Assembly: GCF_000379185.1 (NCBI RefSeq) | Contig: NZ_KB900704.1 | Coordinates: 62,001 to 126,000, forward strand | DNA length: 64,000 nt | Reading direction: 5' to 3' | Source of the DNA: Capnocytophaga cynodegmi DSM 19736 | Lineage (GTDB): Bacteria > Bacteroidota > Bacteroidia > Flavobacteriales > Flavobacteriaceae | In this document: positions 27,665 through 36,515 of the stretch, one piece after another | Layout of the letters: every line of letters starts with the position of its first letter | Numbering within the stretch: position 1 is the first letter of the stretch | Made by a program: the position numbers and the translations under genes | The notes under the pieces: generated by a model | Database searches by the model: none | What the model was told of the DNA's origin: nothing | What the model saw: the letters and a program-made list of their open reading frames with translations, nothing else

Positions 27665-28102
27665 ATGACAAAAAAAATTGAATTATTATTAGAAAAATAT
27701 TTTGAGGGAGAAACTTCTCTGCAAGAAGAAAAAGAATTGCAAGAATATTTCAATTCTGAAAATGTAGATGCTTCTTTAGAAAAATATAGACCAATGTTTT
27801 CATACTTTCAAAAAGCTGGATTAGAAGAATTTAAGCAGAAAGAATTCCCTATAAAAGTTTCTAAAAAAAGAAAATTATTTTGGAAAATTGGAATTGCGGC
27901 AACATTTTTGAGTATTTTATTTGGAGTCAGTTACTATCTCAAGCAACAAAAACAACAACAAGAAGCCGAAGTTGCCTTTGAACAAGTGAAAGAAGCCTTA
28001 CAAATGATTTCTTTCAATTATAATAAAGGAACAAAAAAAATAGAATACTTAAAAGATTTTGAAACAACAACAAACAAAATAATAAATTTGAACGAATTTT
28101 AA
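27665..28102 (+). CDS. Putative anti-sigma factor with one membrane helix
   Basis: A 145-residue protein: N-terminal soluble part MTKKIELLLEKYFEGETSLQEEKELQEYF, which is the short zinc-less motif typical of Bacteroidetes anti-sigma proteins, then a transmembrane helix at about 76-93 (LFWKIGIAATFLSILFGVSYYL) and a helical periplasmic tail. ATG 27665 is used; the longer frame would begin with TTG within the sigma gene. Position just after the ECF sigma gene supports the role, which is inferred and not shown. Confidence 0.8.
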   Translation: MTKKIELLLEKYFEGETSLQEEKELQEYFNSENVDASLEKYRPMFSYFQKAGLEEFKQKEFPIKVSKKRKLFWKIGIAATFLSILFGVSYYLKQQKQQQEAEVAFEQVKEALQMISFNYNKGTKKIEYLKDFETTTNKIINLNEF

Positions 28103-28132
28103 TAAATAATAATCACAATAAAAGTAAATCAT

Positions 28133-28648
28133 ATGAAGACAAAATTAATTCTTTTAGTAAATATCTTTTTGATATCAATGAGTGTAGTCGGACAATCTGC
28201 GTTCGACAAATTTGAAGAAAATGATGAGGTAACGACTGTAGTAGTTTCTCAGAAAATGTTTCAAATGCTTTCCAAAATTGACAGCAAAGATTCTGAAGCA
28301 AAGGAATTTATGGAAATTGCCAATAAATTAACAGGTTTAAAAGTATTCACTACAGAAAATAAAACCGTAGCTCAGAGTATGAAAAAAGAAGTTCAAAACT
28401 ATCTGAGTAAATCTACATTAACGGAATTGATGCGAGTGAAAGACAAAGCTACCAACGTTAAGTTTTACGTAAAGCAAGGAAAAAATGCTGATCACGTTTC
28501 TGAACTATTAATGTTTATTGAAGATGGAGGAAGTTCAAATAAAGCAGTGATTTTAAGCTTAGTAGGGGACATTGACCTTAATAAAATAGGCGTTCTGACA
28601 AAAAATATAAACTTGCCAGAAGAAATTAAAGAAGTAAAAACAAAATAA
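28133..28648 (+). CDS. DUF4252 secreted protein (first copy)
   Basis: A 171-residue protein with a signal peptide (to VVGQS). The mature part has FDKFEENDEVTTVVVSQKMFQML and LTGLKVFTTEN, which identify DUF4252, and repeats a two-part fold (strand-helix, then LLMFIEDGGSSNKAVILSLVGDIDLNKI). The function is unknown. It is 30 bp after the anti-sigma gene and 11 bp before the second copy; the two probably arose by duplication. Confidence 0.88.
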   Translation: MKTKLILLVNIFLISMSVVGQSAFDKFEENDEVTTVVVSQKMFQMLSKIDSKDSEAKEFMEIANKLTGLKVFTTENKTVAQSMKKEVQNYLSKSTLTELMRVKDKATNVKFYVKQGKNADHVSELLMFIEDGGSSNKAVILSLVGDIDLNKIGVLTKNINLPEEIKEVKTK

Positions 28649-28659
28649 TAATTATTAAA

Positions 28660-29184
28660 ATGCGAATCTTGATTTTATTCGGATTGCTACTTACGTTTGC
28701 TTCTTGTCAGCAGGAAAGTATACAGCAGTACATCGTTAAAAATTCAGAAAATCCAAACTTTGTTTCAATGAACATCGCTCCAAAGGATTTTTTAGGAAAT
28801 GTTCCTACTGAAAAAGAGAACATATTCAACATTATTAACAGAGTTAACTTCCTAATATTTAACAAAAATGATAGTTTAGAGCTTAAAAAAGAATACAAAA
28901 AGGTAACTTCAATTTTAAAAGATGAGAAGTATCAAGATTTAATCCGAACTACTAATAAAGGTACTAAATTTCAGATTGATTATGTTGGTACAGAAGAAAA
29001 TATAAAAGAAGTAATCGTTCTGATAGTTGAAAAAAAGGAAAAAATGGCTCTTATGAGAATTCTTGCTAATGGCTTAGATGTGACTCAACTTTCAAAAATT
29101 TCAACTGCTTTGAATGACAATTCTGTTGATGAAGAAGGTTTAAAAAATTTATTAGAAAAAATTTCAACTACTTTAAAACAATAA
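28660..29184 (+). CDS. DUF4252 lipoprotein (second copy)
   Basis: A 174-residue lipoprotein: signal MRILILFGLLLTFASC with the lipidated cysteine at 16. The mature sequence is diverged from the first copy but keeps its order: NPNFVSMNIAPKDFLG, two strand-helix repeats, and a C-terminal helix. Unlike its neighbour it would be anchored to a membrane. Function unknown; it closes a sigma/anti-sigma/DUF4252/DUF4252 operon. Confidence 0.85.
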   Translation: MRILILFGLLLTFASCQQESIQQYIVKNSENPNFVSMNIAPKDFLGNVPTEKENIFNIINRVNFLIFNKNDSLELKKEYKKVTSILKDEKYQDLIRTTNKGTKFQIDYVGTEENIKEVIVLIVEKKEKMALMRILANGLDVTQLSKISTALNDNSVDEEGLKNLLEKISTTLKQ

Positions 29185-29193
29185 CATACAAGA

Positions 29194-29943
29194 ATGAAAA
29201 TAGGTATCATAGGATGTGGCTGGTTGGGTTTTCGATTAGCAAACCATTTAAAAACAAACAATACAATCTACACAACAACTCGAAGTACAGACAAAAACAA
29301 GTTTTTAAGCTCCTATTTTCATTCTTTTATTATAGATTTTGATGATTCTGAAGTAAAAAAATGGGAAATTCTCACCGAATTGGACTGTATCATCATAGCA
29401 ATTCCATTTGGAAGACATCTCGACAGCAATATTTTAAATAAAAGACTAAAAAATATTTGTATTTTCATTGAAAACTTTGAAAAACAATTATTTTTCACCA
29501 GTTCCGTAGGAATCTATCCACAAATTAACGCAGAAATAAATGAAGATTTTCCTTGCGAACTATTAGACTCAAAATTACTATATGTTGAAAATTTTCTGAA
29601 AAATCAATTTCCTCAAACGAATATTTTACGATTAGGTGGGTTAATGGGAGACAACCACATATTTAGCAAATACAACGTTTCAGAAACCAGTCAGATAGTA
29701 AATCACATTCATTATCAGGATATTTGTTTGATAATTGAAAAAATGATTTCATTAAATTTACAATCAAAATTGTATAATGTAGTAGCTCCAAAGCACCCTA
29801 CCAAACAAGAAATCATTAATCATCAAAAAGGAACGAAAATCGCGATTGATAGAACTCCCTCTGGAAAGATAGTACTTTCAGACAGACTAAAAACGGAATT
29901 AAGCTACCAATTTCTATATCCTAATCCTATTTACTTCAATTAA
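29194..29943 (+). CDS. NAD(P)-binding Rossmann-fold protein (YeeZ/GDP-L-fucose-like SDR)
   Basis: A 249-residue extended short-chain dehydrogenase. The dinucleotide-binding loop is IGIIGCGWLGFRLANHL at 3-19 (GxGxxG variant GCGWLG). The segment FFTSSVGIYPQ near 98-108 corresponds to the SDR strand before the active site, and HYQDICLIIEKMI matches the conserved region of YeeZ-type proteins. The catalytic YxxxK is not obvious, so the reaction is uncertain. Nine bases after the second DUF4252 gene, so probably cotranscribed. Confidence 0.8.
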   Translation: MKIGIIGCGWLGFRLANHLKTNNTIYTTTRSTDKNKFLSSYFHSFIIDFDDSEVKKWEILTELDCIIIAIPFGRHLDSNILNKRLKNICIFIENFEKQLFFTSSVGIYPQINAEINEDFPCELLDSKLLYVENFLKNQFPQTNILRLGGLMGDNHIFSKYNVSETSQIVNHIHYQDICLIIEKMISLNLQSKLYNVVAPKHPTKQEIINHQKGTKIAIDRTPSGKIVLSDRLKTELSYQFLYPNPIYFN

Positions 29944-29953
29944 AATCAATCGT

Positions 29954-31030
29954 TTATATATTTTTAGTCATCAATTCAACCAATTTATTATTAGGTAAAA
30001 ACTCTTTCAAAACTACTTTCAAAACTGTATAGGCTGGTACTGCTATTACCATTCCAACAATTCCTAAAAGGCTTCCCGTAATCAATATCACCAAAAATAT
30101 CTCTAAAGGACTTGATTTCACAGAATTAGAGAATATAAGAGGCTGAGAAAAAACATTATCAATGAATTGTCCTATCAGAAATCCTATCAGAACATAAATT
30201 GTAGTAGGAAGCGTAACAGCCATAAAATCACTACTTATATTACTACTCATCGTTAAAAAAGTCATCAAAACAAATCCTATAATAGGTCCTATGTAAGGAA
30301 TTATGTTCAAAAATGCACATAAAAAAGCAATAATGAAGGCATTTTGTACTCCAAAAATGAGCAATGTAGTTGTATATATTACAAATAAAATGGTAAGTTG
30401 CAAAACGAGTCCAACAAAATAACGAGATAGCAAGTCATTGATTTTGTGAACTGAAACTCTTGTTTTTCGAGCATTTTTTGCAGAAACCAATGAAAGTATT
30501 GAACCAAACATACTACTTCCATCTTTTATAAAAAAGAATGAAATAAATAAAACCGAAAAAACTCCTGCTCCAAAACTACCTATGAAAGAAATAAACGTAT
30601 TCAAAAAGTTGGGAATATCAATAAAATTAAGCACTTCGGAAGCACTCATTTCATAATTTTCTTTGTTAATTCCTAAATTATCAAAAAACTGTGAAGTTAA
30701 GCCGTCCAAATTCGCACGTAAAAGTTCTATGTTCAATCCTGATAAATTTTTTCCCTGTGAAATTAGCAATGGAACAAATAAACTAAATGTTCCCAAACTC
30801 AAAATAACAAAAATACCCATCGTTATCAAAATTCTGATGGTTTGATTCCTTATTTTCAGTTTTTTTGCAAAAAAATAATTTAATGGTTTGGCTATCAGAG
30901 CAACAACTAACGCTAATACTATATAAACTATTATTGACCTTACCAAATATAAGGCATACAGCAACAAAACTACCAACACCATTACCCCAACGGCTCGTAG
31001 TATTCCATTAGCTATCATTTTAGAATTCAT
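29954..31030 (-). CDS. AI-2E family transporter (UPF0118)
   Basis: A 358-residue inner-membrane protein with about eight helices: a pair at 11-45, one near 62-80, a soluble segment (90-150), then four to five more. The signatures FLNIIPYIGPIIGF near 255-268 and the final GSLLGIVGMVIAVPAYTVLKVVLKE define the family. Members have been reported to export AI-2 or indole-like compounds or to exchange Na+/H+; specificity cannot be read. ATG 31030 is chosen over a TTG three codons earlier. No luxS is nearby. Confidence 0.88.
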   Translation of the reverse strand: MNSKMIANGILRAVGVMVLVVLLLYALYLVRSIIVYIVLALVVALIAKPLNYFFAKKLKIRNQTIRILITMGIFVILSLGTFSLFVPLLISQGKNLSGLNIELLRANLDGLTSQFFDNLGINKENYEMSASEVLNFIDIPNFLNTFISFIGSFGAGVFSVLFISFFFIKDGSSMFGSILSLVSAKNARKTRVSVHKINDLLSRYFVGLVLQLTILFVIYTTTLLIFGVQNAFIIAFLCAFLNIIPYIGPIIGFVLMTFLTMSSNISSDFMAVTLPTTIYVLIGFLIGQFIDNVFSQPLIFSNSVKSSPLEIFLVILITGSLLGIVGMVIAVPAYTVLKVVLKEFLPNNKLVELMTKNI

Positions 31031-31054
31031 ATTCTTCAATTTCTTATTGTAATT

Positions 31055-31771
31055 TTATTTCAAATTGGAACAAATCGCCACAAAATCACAAGCTACAATT
31101 CCTGCAGTTTCTGTTCGTAATCGATTGTCTCCGAGAGAAATTGGTTGAAAGTTTTTTTGCAAAGCTATTTTTATCTCTTCTGATGAAAAATCGCCTTCAG
31201 GTCCTATCAAAACCATTATTTTTTTAGGAAATGGACTAAGTTTTTCCGAAAACAAATATTTAGTATCCTCCTGACAATGAGCTATAAATTTCACAGAATC
31301 ATCATTTAATTGCTTAAAAAAATCCATTGAAGATATGGCAGGATTCAACTTGGGTAAATAACATTGTAATGATTGCTTCATTGCTGAATGTATAATTTTT
31401 TCAAAACGTTCAGCCTTAATCACAGTTCTTTCGGAATGATGACAAATTATTGGAGTGATTTCATCTACTCCAATTTCAACTGCTTTCTCCAAAAACCACT
31501 CATACCGCTCATTCATTTTTGTTGGAGCTACTACCAAGTGTAAATAGTAAGAACGAGGTGATTTGCGTTCATATTTCAATATCGAAACTTCACACTGCTT
31601 TGGAGAAGCAAAAGTGATTTCCGTTTGAAAAAGTAAGCCCTTTCCGTTTGTAACATACAGAAAATCACCTTGTTTCTTACGGAGAACTTTTACGATGTGC
31701 TGACTCTCCTCCTTATCGAAAAAGAAAGATTTTGAGTTCTCGTCTATCTCAGAATAATAAAAAAGTTGCAT
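31055..31771 (-). CDS. rsmE: 16S rRNA (uracil-1498-N3)-methyltransferase
   Basis: A 238-residue SPOUT methyltransferase that makes m3U1498 in the small-subunit rRNA. N-terminal PUA-like domain MQLFYYSEID...EESQHIVKVLRKKQGD; the trefoil-knot region reads VLIGPEGDFSSEEI near 188-202 and ISLGDNRLRTETAGIVACDF near 210-230. Complete. Confidence 0.95.
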   Translation of the reverse strand: MQLFYYSEIDENSKSFFFDKEESQHIVKVLRKKQGDFLYVTNGKGLLFQTEITFASPKQCEVSILKYERKSPRSYYLHLVVAPTKMNERYEWFLEKAVEIGVDEITPIICHHSERTVIKAERFEKIIHSAMKQSLQCYLPKLNPAISSMDFFKQLNDDSVKFIAHCQEDTKYLFSEKLSPFPKKIMVLIGPEGDFSSEEIKIALQKNFQPISLGDNRLRTETAGIVACDFVAICSNLK

Positions 31772-31815
31772 TACAGAAAAACGTCAAAAAGCCACAAATT
31801 TCCCTACAAGTAATA

Positions 31816-33195
31816 CTATTTTTTTAACCAATTGTTAGAAAATTCACATTTTTTGTACTCTCCATTAACCATAATGTGTGTTTTTTCAATATTTTCACTT
31901 ATCCACTTGGCTATAACTTTGAGTTGTTTTTCTTTTAAGGCTAAATCCTGAATTTTTACATAATCTTTCACAAAATCGGCTTTATGCTCCTCGTGGCGAT
32001 TTGTTACTTGATAAATTTTATAGCTCTTTTTCCCTGTTTCATCTTCATCAAGATACGGAACAGAAACCTCTCCATCTTGCAATTTTGCAACTTTATTATA
32101 CATAGCTGGTTCCAATCGTGTAAGTTCAAAACGTGAAGAAAGATCTTCTGGATTAACAAGCTGACCTCCATCACCTCGAGTTTCTTTTTCATCAGATAAG
32201 CTACGAGCAGCTTCATCAAAAGTAAGTTCGTTATTGATTATTCTTTCACGAATTTTATCAATCTTTTCTCTGGCTTCTACTAATGACTCGCGGGGTACAT
32301 TAGGCATTAATAAGATATGTCGCACTGTTACTTCTTTTCCCCTAATATCAACCATTTCTATGATATGCCAACCAAAACTTGATTCAAAAGGTTTAGAAAT
32401 TTCGCCTTCTTGCAAACTGAAAGCTACATCTTTAAATGCTTTATCAAAATGTGAAGAACGATTGAAAGTAAGCGTTTGCCCACCAGTTGCACGGTCTTTT
32501 GAGTAAAGTATTGCTTTAGTAGCAAAACTTACTCCATTTTGCTCCACATCGGCTTTTATTTCATTTAACTGGTCTATTACTTTCTGAATTTCCTCCTTAG
32601 GAGCCACAGGATTTATAACAATTTGAGCTATCTCAAGTTCTGTATTAAAAACTGGACGTTCTTCTTCAGGAATAGCATTAAAAAATTGACGCACCTCTTC
32701 TGGAGTGACTTCCACTTTTTCAACTACTTTCGAACGCATTTGTTGGGAAAGCATATTCAGTTTAAAAATATCAAAAAGTTCCTCACGCATTGATTGCTCA
32801 TCTTCTTTCTTATAGAATTCAAGCAACTTTTTCATATCGCCTCCCAGTCTTGATAATAAACCTTCTATTTGCTGATTTACAGCCTCTCGAACTCTACTAT
32901 CCGCAACCGAAATACTATCTTGAACTGCCTGATGAGCATACAATCTGTCCTCCATCAATTTACCTAAAACTTGACAACGAGTGAAGTTCTTTGTATCTAC
33001 ATTCTGATTTTGCAGCTCAATAAAAGTCTTGTCTATATCCGATTCTAAAATTAAATGGTCGCCAACTACAGCTGCAACGCCATCAACTTTCAAACGTTTT
33101 TGAACTACTTCTTTACTAGCAACTGTATCATTTTGAGCATATAACCCAAAAGTTAAAAATAACATTCCGACAGCGGATACAATTTTTCTATTCAT
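31816..33195 (-). CDS. SurA-like periplasmic peptidylprolyl isomerase
   Basis: A 459-residue exported chaperone. The start is set at MNRKIVSAVGM because it gives a proper signal peptide (to LYAQN); a TTG four codons upstream is the alternative. An N-terminal SurA_N-like helical domain (about 30-170) is followed by two parvulin (PpiC) domains, the first near 175-285 (ATGGQTLTFNRSSHFDKAFKDVAFSLQEGEISKPFESSFGWHIIEM) and a second near 288-400 (VRHILLM, DGGQLVNPEDLS). It should help outer-membrane proteins fold. The first 8 bp overlap the end of the upstream PPIase-like gene, so the two are translationally coupled. Confidence 0.9.
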   Translation of the reverse strand: MNRKIVSAVGMLFLTFGLYAQNDTVASKEVVQKRLKVDGVAAVVGDHLILESDIDKTFIELQNQNVDTKNFTRCQVLGKLMEDRLYAHQAVQDSISVADSRVREAVNQQIEGLLSRLGGDMKKLLEFYKKEDEQSMREELFDIFKLNMLSQQMRSKVVEKVEVTPEEVRQFFNAIPEEERPVFNTELEIAQIVINPVAPKEEIQKVIDQLNEIKADVEQNGVSFATKAILYSKDRATGGQTLTFNRSSHFDKAFKDVAFSLQEGEISKPFESSFGWHIIEMVDIRGKEVTVRHILLMPNVPRESLVEAREKIDKIRERIINNELTFDEAARSLSDEKETRGDGGQLVNPEDLSSRFELTRLEPAMYNKVAKLQDGEVSVPYLDEDETGKKSYKIYQVTNRHEEHKADFVKDYVKIQDLALKEKQLKVIAKWISENIEKTHIMVNGEYKKCEFSNNWLKK

Positions 33196-34051
33196 AAATA
33201 ATTTCAAATTGTTTTTTCTTTATACCTGTGTTTATAATATCTGTTTCGAGTTTTTTAACAAACTCTAATTTCCTCTGATTCAATATAATTTGTTGTAAAG
33301 TAGGCAAAACATATTCCATAGGAGCCTGTTCATTTCTTCGCAAAACATCGCAAATCTGCACGAAATAAATTCCAGAAGAATCTCTATGACTGACAAATGA
33401 TTGCCTGTTATTTTCCATCTCTTTTTCCAAAAAAGGAAGCTTTTTCAATACACTTTCAGCCTTAACCCAAGTGGAATCGTTCAAGTAAACAGATGTAAAG
33501 TGTAATGATAGAGAATCTAACTCTCTTTTATCAGAATTTTCAAAACGCTTTAATTTTTCTTCAAAAGCACTTATTTTTTTCTTCTTTTCATTCAATGAAA
33601 CTTGAATATATCTCAATTTCATCAGAGTTTCATTCAATTTAAAAACTTCCTTGTTTTTCTCATAAAAGAATTGCATTTCTTTCTCATTAACAACAGTATC
33701 TATCGCATTGTTAATCAGCCCTTCTTTATAAAAATTAATATACAAATCTGCTCGATAATCACTCACTAAACGTTCAAAATTTTCTTTTTCTTGGTCGTTT
33801 ATGTTTCGTTCAGCATTTACAAGCATCAGTTCTTTTATTGCCCAATTATTGATGTATTTTTCAGCTATGCTTATGCTATCTTCCTTTGTGTAATCGACTG
33901 GCATAATGGCAGCTATATCTTCCTTATAGAGATATTTTTCGCCAACTCGGGCAATGGCATACTGAGGCACTTCCTTTGAAAAATATTCACAAGAAGATAT
34001 CAAAACCATTATAAAAGATAGATACAAACTATTTTTAATCTGCCTAAGCAT
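33188..34051 (-). CDS. Parvulin-like lipoprotein preceding surA
   Basis: A 287-residue lipoprotein (MLRQIKNSLYLSFIMVLISSC, lipidated C21). The sequence is helical with a SurA_N-type N-terminus (ARVGEKYLYKEDIAAI), LMKLRYIQVSL in place of the usual parvulin HILV strand, and GIYFVQICDVLRRNE near the end as the last parvulin strand. Between them the glycine-rich part of a PPIase domain is missing, so I expect chaperone rather than isomerase activity. It overlaps the SurA-like gene by 8 bp. Confidence 0.75.
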   Translation of the reverse strand: MLRQIKNSLYLSFIMVLISSCEYFSKEVPQYAIARVGEKYLYKEDIAAIMPVDYTKEDSISIAEKYINNWAIKELMLVNAERNINDQEKENFERLVSDYRADLYINFYKEGLINNAIDTVVNEKEMQFFYEKNKEVFKLNETLMKLRYIQVSLNEKKKKISAFEEKLKRFENSDKRELDSLSLHFTSVYLNDSTWVKAESVLKKLPFLEKEMENNRQSFVSHRDSSGIYFVQICDVLRRNEQAPMEYVLPTLQQIILNQRKLEFVKKLETDIINTGIKKKQFEIIYE

Positions 34052-34202
34052 TTCTATAACAACATAAATATCAGAAATATAGCACTAAAAAACCTTTCTC
34101 TAAAAGAGAAAAATAACAAAAGAGGTGCAATTTACAGATTATTTTTGAATTAAATCGAAAAAATCTTAATTAAACAAAAAAATTGAATATGACATACAAC
34201 AT

Positions 34203-35414
34203 TTAATTATCTTTTCGCATTCTTACCATATAAAATCCGTCGTACCCCGATTGACTGGCAAAAATTTTATCTTCCTCCTCAAAAACAAATCCTCTCCCCT
34301 CTTCTGATTTTAAAAAATCTTCTACTTGCTTTTGGTTTTCAGATGGAAGAATTGAACAAGTAGCATATACTAATTTTCCTCCTGATTTCACCAATTTGCT
34401 GTAATTTTGCAAAATTTCCTGTTGAGTTTTGCGTATTTGTTCTAAAAATTCGGGTTTTAGTTTCCATTTTGCATCAGGATTTCTCCTCAAAACTCCCAAA
34501 CCACTACAAGGGGCATCAATTAAAACTCTATCAGCCATATTTTGCATACGTTTTAGCTGTTTGGAATCAATGAGCTTTGTTTCTATATTAAAAGCTTCAT
34601 TGCGTCGAGCTCTTCTTTTAAGTTCTTGCAACTTATTTTCATAAATATCCATTGCAATTATTTGTCCTTTGTTCTTCATTAAAGAAGCCAAATGCAGAGT
34701 TTTTCCTCCAGCTCCAGCACAAGTGTCCACTACACGCATACCTGAAACCACCTGCAAAAATGGAGCCACTTTTTGCGATGAAGCGTCTTGCACCTCGAAA
34801 AAACCATTTGAAAATGCTTTTGTGGAAAAAACATTAACCCGTTCGGAAAGTACCAAAGCATCAGGATAATTTTTTAACAAATTTGCCTCTACACCTTCAT
34901 CTTCTAACACATTTTTTAATTGTTGTGCGGATATCTTCAGTGTGTTAGCTCGTAAAACCACAGGAGCTAATGTATTGAGTGCGTGAATTTCGTCATTCCA
35001 AAAAAGTTCTCCTAATTCTTCAACTCCAAGATTATCAAGCCAATCAGGTATCGACTCTCTAAATTTTCTAACTTTTGAAAGTTCATCAAATTTTCCTTTT
35101 ATACGACGTTGAGGGGTGTTTTCAAAGTATGACCAATTGGGTAAAGAAATGCCTTTCAAAACCGCCCAAACGGCAAACATTCGGCGTAAATCTTGAACAG
35201 AAAAAGGTTGTTTTACTTCGGCAATCTCAGCATACAAACGCTTCCAACGGACAATTTCATACGTAGTTTCGGCGATAAAAGCCCTATCACGAGCTCCCCA
35301 ACGTTTATCTTTTTTTAGCTGTCTTTCAACTACTTTATCAGCATAATGATTCTCATTGAAAATAAAACTCAACCCTTCAATTACTGCATCTGTCAAATTT
35401 TTATGTAATCGCAT
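34203..35414 (-). CDS. RsmB/NOP2-family RNA cytosine-5 methyltransferase
   Basis: A 403-residue methyltransferase. A NusB-like helical N-terminal region (1-150) precedes the Rossmann domain: VVDTCAGAGGKTLHLASLM (motif I) near 230, DRVLIDAPCSGLGVLRRNPDAKWK near 300 with motif IV cysteine, and VYATCSILPSEN near 350 with the catalytic motif VI cysteine. It should form m5C in rRNA, similar to RsmB at 967, although the exact site cannot be inferred. The downstream gap to 34202 carries no obvious terminator. Confidence 0.93.
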   Translation of the reverse strand: MRLHKNLTDAVIEGLSFIFNENHYADKVVERQLKKDKRWGARDRAFIAETTYEIVRWKRLYAEIAEVKQPFSVQDLRRMFAVWAVLKGISLPNWSYFENTPQRRIKGKFDELSKVRKFRESIPDWLDNLGVEELGELFWNDEIHALNTLAPVVLRANTLKISAQQLKNVLEDEGVEANLLKNYPDALVLSERVNVFSTKAFSNGFFEVQDASSQKVAPFLQVVSGMRVVDTCAGAGGKTLHLASLMKNKGQIIAMDIYENKLQELKRRARRNEAFNIETKLIDSKQLKRMQNMADRVLIDAPCSGLGVLRRNPDAKWKLKPEFLEQIRKTQQEILQNYSKLVKSGGKLVYATCSILPSENQKQVEDFLKSEEGRGFVFEEEDKIFASQSGYDGFYMVRMRKDN

Positions 35415-35446
35415 TTTTGCCTTTTCTAAATTTAATCGTTAAACAA

Positions 35447-36355
35447 CTACCCTCCATATCGGAAACCCGCCGCAAAGTACGAAGAAAGTTTATTATCTCC
35501 TATTACGTTATAATAAAATTTGAATGTTTTTTCGTCAAAATATGTACTTCTTGAAAAAGAAACCCCTAATGTAATAGGAATATAAAAATTTTTCCCAATT
35601 TTAAATTCAGAACGAACCCCTCCGTGACCAAATTGAGTCACAAAAGAGGCTTCTTTTTCTTCTTTATTATAGAGCCCTAAAAGTACTTCTCCCTCAGCTA
35701 CCAAACTCAATTTGAAGTTTTCAGAGATTTTTCTACTGAATTCAAAATCAAAATAATTATAATAAAAGACACTCAATTTATGTTTGTCATCAATCTTCCA
35801 ATTTAGCAAAAATGCGGGTGTAATCATTGCATAATCATACGAATTATTGATAGAAGCCCCTATACCCCAATCAAACTTTGAGCTTTCTTTCCTCAACATC
35901 ATCGCTCCTCCTTGTAAAAAAGCAGATTTTTGAGAAAATTTCGGAAAATTGGTTGTGAAAATTCCTCCCCCTGCCATTACCAAAAGCGACCATTTTTTAG
36001 TTATTGGTAATAATTGTCCGAAAGTTAATGAAACATTTGAGATATCCGAAATAGAATATTCTTTCGATAAGAGTCTGTTATTCAATGACGCATATGTTCC
36101 CCAAAGCGATACAAACGTAGCTTTAATAGTCTCATCATTTTCATTTTTTTGCATTGCTAACGGAACACGAATCATTACGTCTGCAACTTTTAAGTCGCCG
36201 CCTTGTGCCAAATTATTGCCTTGATTATCTTTCACTTGTGAAGCTCCAATATATTCCGACTTAATCTGAATTTGTGCCTTCATCAATCCCGACACTAAAA
36301 AAAACAATAAACACAAAGCAATTTTTATCTGATTTAAAAAATAATTTTCTCCCAT
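35447..36355 (-). CDS. Outer-membrane barrel protein (DUF6268-like)
   Basis: A 302-residue protein with a signal peptide (MGENYFLNQIKIALCLLFFLVSG, cleavage near MKAQ). The mature part is built of amphipathic strands with aromatic ends (FSVFYYNYFDFEF, NFKLSLVAEGEVLLGLY, FYYNVIGDN, SSYFAAGFRYGG as C-terminus), consistent with a 12-14-strand barrel. I associate the pattern with DUF6268; function is unknown. 32 bp upstream of the RsmB/NOP2 gene and on the same strand. Confidence 0.75.
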   Translation of the reverse strand: MGENYFLNQIKIALCLLFFLVSGLMKAQIQIKSEYIGASQVKDNQGNNLAQGGDLKVADVMIRVPLAMQKNENDETIKATFVSLWGTYASLNNRLLSKEYSISDISNVSLTFGQLLPITKKWSLLVMAGGGIFTTNFPKFSQKSAFLQGGAMMLRKESSKFDWGIGASINNSYDYAMITPAFLLNWKIDDKHKLSVFYYNYFDFEFSRKISENFKLSLVAEGEVLLGLYNKEEKEASFVTQFGHGGVRSEFKIGKNFYIPITLGVSFSRSTYFDEKTFKFYYNVIGDNKLSSYFAAGFRYGG

Positions 36356-36469
36356 AATTTATAAGCCAAGTAGTTAGTTCGCAAACCTATATATTTTTAA
36401 GCACATACACAAATAAAAATAAATGTTAAGTACGACAATGACAAAAAAAAAAATTAAATTTTCACTTAC

Positions 36470-36490
36470 ATACATAAGAATTTTATGTAT
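36470..36490 (+). promoter_or_regulatory. Candidate PadR operator
   Basis: A perfect inverted repeat ATACATAA-GAATT-TTATGTAT. Its right arm overlaps the -7 box TATATTTG (36488-36495) of the padR gene. PadR regulators typically bind ATGT/ACAT-type dyads at their own promoter, so autorepression is likely (inference). Confidence 0.7.
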
Positions 36491-36495
36491 ATTTG
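36488..36495 (+). promoter_or_regulatory. -7 box of the padR operon
   Basis: TATATTTG, 20 bp before the start codon, overlapping the operator palindrome. No clear -33 TTG, as expected for a regulated promoter. Confidence 0.6.
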
Positions 36496-36515
36496 CAGCA
36501 TAAATATATAAGATA

